A stretch of DNA of 64,000 bases from Bradyrhizobium sp. dw_78. GTDB taxonomy: Bacteria > Pseudomonadota > Alphaproteobacteria > Rhizobiales > Xanthobacteraceae. The stretch is from NCBI RefSeq assembly GCF_018449525.1, contig NZ_JAAVUS010000009.1, positions 124,001-188,000 of the forward strand. The letters run 5' to 3'. The position numbers were made by a program, and so were the translations under genes. The notes under the pieces were generated by a model that was given only the letters and a program-made list of their open reading frames with translations, was not told the origin of the DNA and did no database searches. This document shows, one piece after another, positions 62,883 to 64,000 of the stretch (positions are counted from its first letter, which is position 1; each line of letters starts with the position of its first letter).

Positions 62883-63611
62883 GTGAGCTTCCTTTTCGTT
62901 CTCGCGGTCGGGCTTCTCGCCGGCACCATCAGCGGCATCGTCGGCACCGGCTCGTCGATCATGCTGATGCCGGTGCTGGTCTATGAATACGGGCCCAAGC
63001 AGGCCGTGCCGATCATGGCGATCGCCGCCGTGATGGCCAACCTGTCGCGTATCCTGGCCTGGTGGCGCGAGGTCGATTGGCGCGCCTGTGCCGCCTATTC
63101 CATCCCCGGCATTCCGGCCGCGGCGCTTGGCGCACGCACCATGCTGGCGCTGCCGTCGCACGCGATCGACATTTCCATCGGCCTGTTTCTGATCACGATG
63201 GTGCCGGTGCGGCACTGGCTGGCGCGGCATGAGTTCAAGATATCGCTCTGGCACCTGGCGATCGGCGGCGCCGTGATCGGCTATATCACGGGCATCGTGG
63301 TTTCGACCGGGCCGTTGAGCGTGCCGCTGTTTCTGTTCTACGGCCTCGACAGAGGCGCGTTTCTCGCCACCGAAGCAGCGAGTTCGCTGGGCCTCTATCT
63401 CAGCAAGTCCGTGACCTTTCAGCAGTTCGGCGCGCTGACACCGGACGTCGCGCTGCAGGGCCTGATCGCGGGATTTTCGCTGATGGCAGGCGCCTTCATC
63501 GCCAAGCCCTTCGTGCTCGGACTGAAAGCGGACATCTTCCGGCTGGTGATGGATGGCATCATGCTCGCCGCCGGACTATCTATGCTGTGGAACGCGGCGC
63601 ATTCATCCTGA
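62883..63611 (+). CDS. TSUP (TauE/SafE) family membrane transporter
   Basis: A 242-residue inner-membrane protein with about seven to eight helices. LLAGTISGIVGTGSSIMLMP and ALGARTMLALPSHAIDISIG resemble the paired halves of TSUP transporters, and IGGAVIGYITGIVVSTGPLS carries the conserved glycine-rich second repeat. The family exports or imports sulfite, sulfonates or other small anions; the substrate is unknown. The start is GTG 62883. It is inserted between alr and radA, 22 bases before radA. Confidence 0.85.
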   Translation: MSFLFVLAVGLLAGTISGIVGTGSSIMLMPVLVYEYGPKQAVPIMAIAAVMANLSRILAWWREVDWRACAAYSIPGIPAAALGARTMLALPSHAIDISIGLFLITMVPVRHWLARHEFKISLWHLAIGGAVIGYITGIVVSTGPLSVPLFLFYGLDRGAFLATEAASSLGLYLSKSVTFQQFGALTPDVALQGLIAGFSLMAGAFIAKPFVLGLKADIFRLVMDGIMLAAGLSMLWNAAHSS

Positions 63612-63633
63612 CAAGGCAATTTGAAACCCTGCA

Positions 63634-64000
63634 TGGCCAAGAACACGCTTTCCTTTGTCTGCCAAAATTGCGGCGCGGCCTATAACCGGTGGCAGGGCAA
63701 ATGCGATTCCTGCGGCGAGTGGAATACGCTGGCCGAGGAGGATACAACCGGCGCCACCTCCATGCCGGTCAGCATCCGCTCCAAACGCAAGGGCCGGACG
63801 TTTGCGCTGGAAACCCTGGCCGGCAAGAGCAACGACGCCCCTCGCCTCGCCTCCGGCATGGCCGAACTCGACCGCGTCACCGGCGGCGGCTTCGTCCGCG
63901 GCTCGGTGCTGCTGGTCGGCGGCGATCCCGGCATCGGCAAATCGACGCTGCTGACGCAGGCGACCAGCCTGATGGCGCGCGCCGGTCACCGCACGGTCTA
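63634..64000 (+). CDS. radA: DNA repair protein RadA, N-terminal part
   Basis: The first 122 residues of RadA. FVCQNCGAAYNRWQGKCDSC is the N-terminal zinc finger (CxxC...CxxC), and LVGGDPGIGKSTLLTQATSL is Walker A of the RecA-like ATPase. RadA helps process recombination intermediates. The gene continues past the right edge. Confidence 0.95.

Overview
The window looks like a chromosomal segment of an alphaproteobacterium of the order Hyphomicrobiales, most likely Bradyrhizobium or a close relative in the Nitrobacteraceae. The reasons are high GC with C/G-ended codons, several typical alphaproteobacterial gene orders (purM-purN, hdaA-ppk-ppx, pepA-holC opposite lptF-lptG-lptD-surA-pdxA-rsmA, gmk-yicC-mltG-fabF-acpP-fabG-fabD opposite rpsF-rpsR-DUF2232-rplI, and dnaB-alr-radA), and dispersed repeats whose look I associate with that group. 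No tRNA, rRNA, CRISPR array or intact insertion sequence was recognised.

Layout. 1-5.3 kb: the start of an M20-type deacylase, small exported proteins, creA, a two-domain L,D-transpeptidase, a polysaccharide deacetylase and a DHFR-like reductase. 5.3-9 kb: a signalling cluster with a DUF2336 protein, two single-domain PilZ proteins, a small unknown protein and an HD-GYP protein, which suggests cyclic-di-GMP signalling. 9-17.1 kb: DoxX, the hybrid malic enzyme MaeB, AspRS, SelO and RNase D. 17.2-24.4 kb: purN, purM, a CDP-alcohol phosphatidyltransferase, hdaA, ppk1 and ppx/gppA. 24.6-29 kb: an accessory block with a large autotransporter adhesin, a probable gene remnant and a long structured repeat. 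29-36 kb: TerC, Ndk, small exported proteins, an ABC-F ATPase, a lipoprotein, HolC and PepA. 36.4-45.2 kb: the LPS export and outer-membrane biogenesis operon, continuing into pdxA and rsmA, then a zinc alcohol dehydrogenase. 45.6-53.4 kb: gmk, yicC, mltG and the fatty-acid synthesis genes, all on the minus strand. 53.7-64 kb: ribosomal proteins S6, S18 and L9, a c-type cytochrome, a CFA synthase, DnaB, alanine racemase, a TSUP transporter and the start of radA.

How the genes fit together. Most of the window is housekeeping. Envelope building is a strong theme: lptFGD, surA, mltG, alr, the L,D-transpeptidase, the fab genes and cfa together make and maintain peptidoglycan, LPS and membrane lipid. 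The parts that most deserve a second look are the PilZ/DUF2336/HD-GYP cluster; a dispersed element of about 100 bp with TAGAGC inverted ends, several copies of which supply or overlap the stop codon of the adjacent gene; a nested stem-loop repeat at 28.45-28.95 kb; small membrane proteins below normal annotation size; a perfect palindrome upstream of dnaB; and an L,D-transpeptidase with a second domain that appears catalytically dead.
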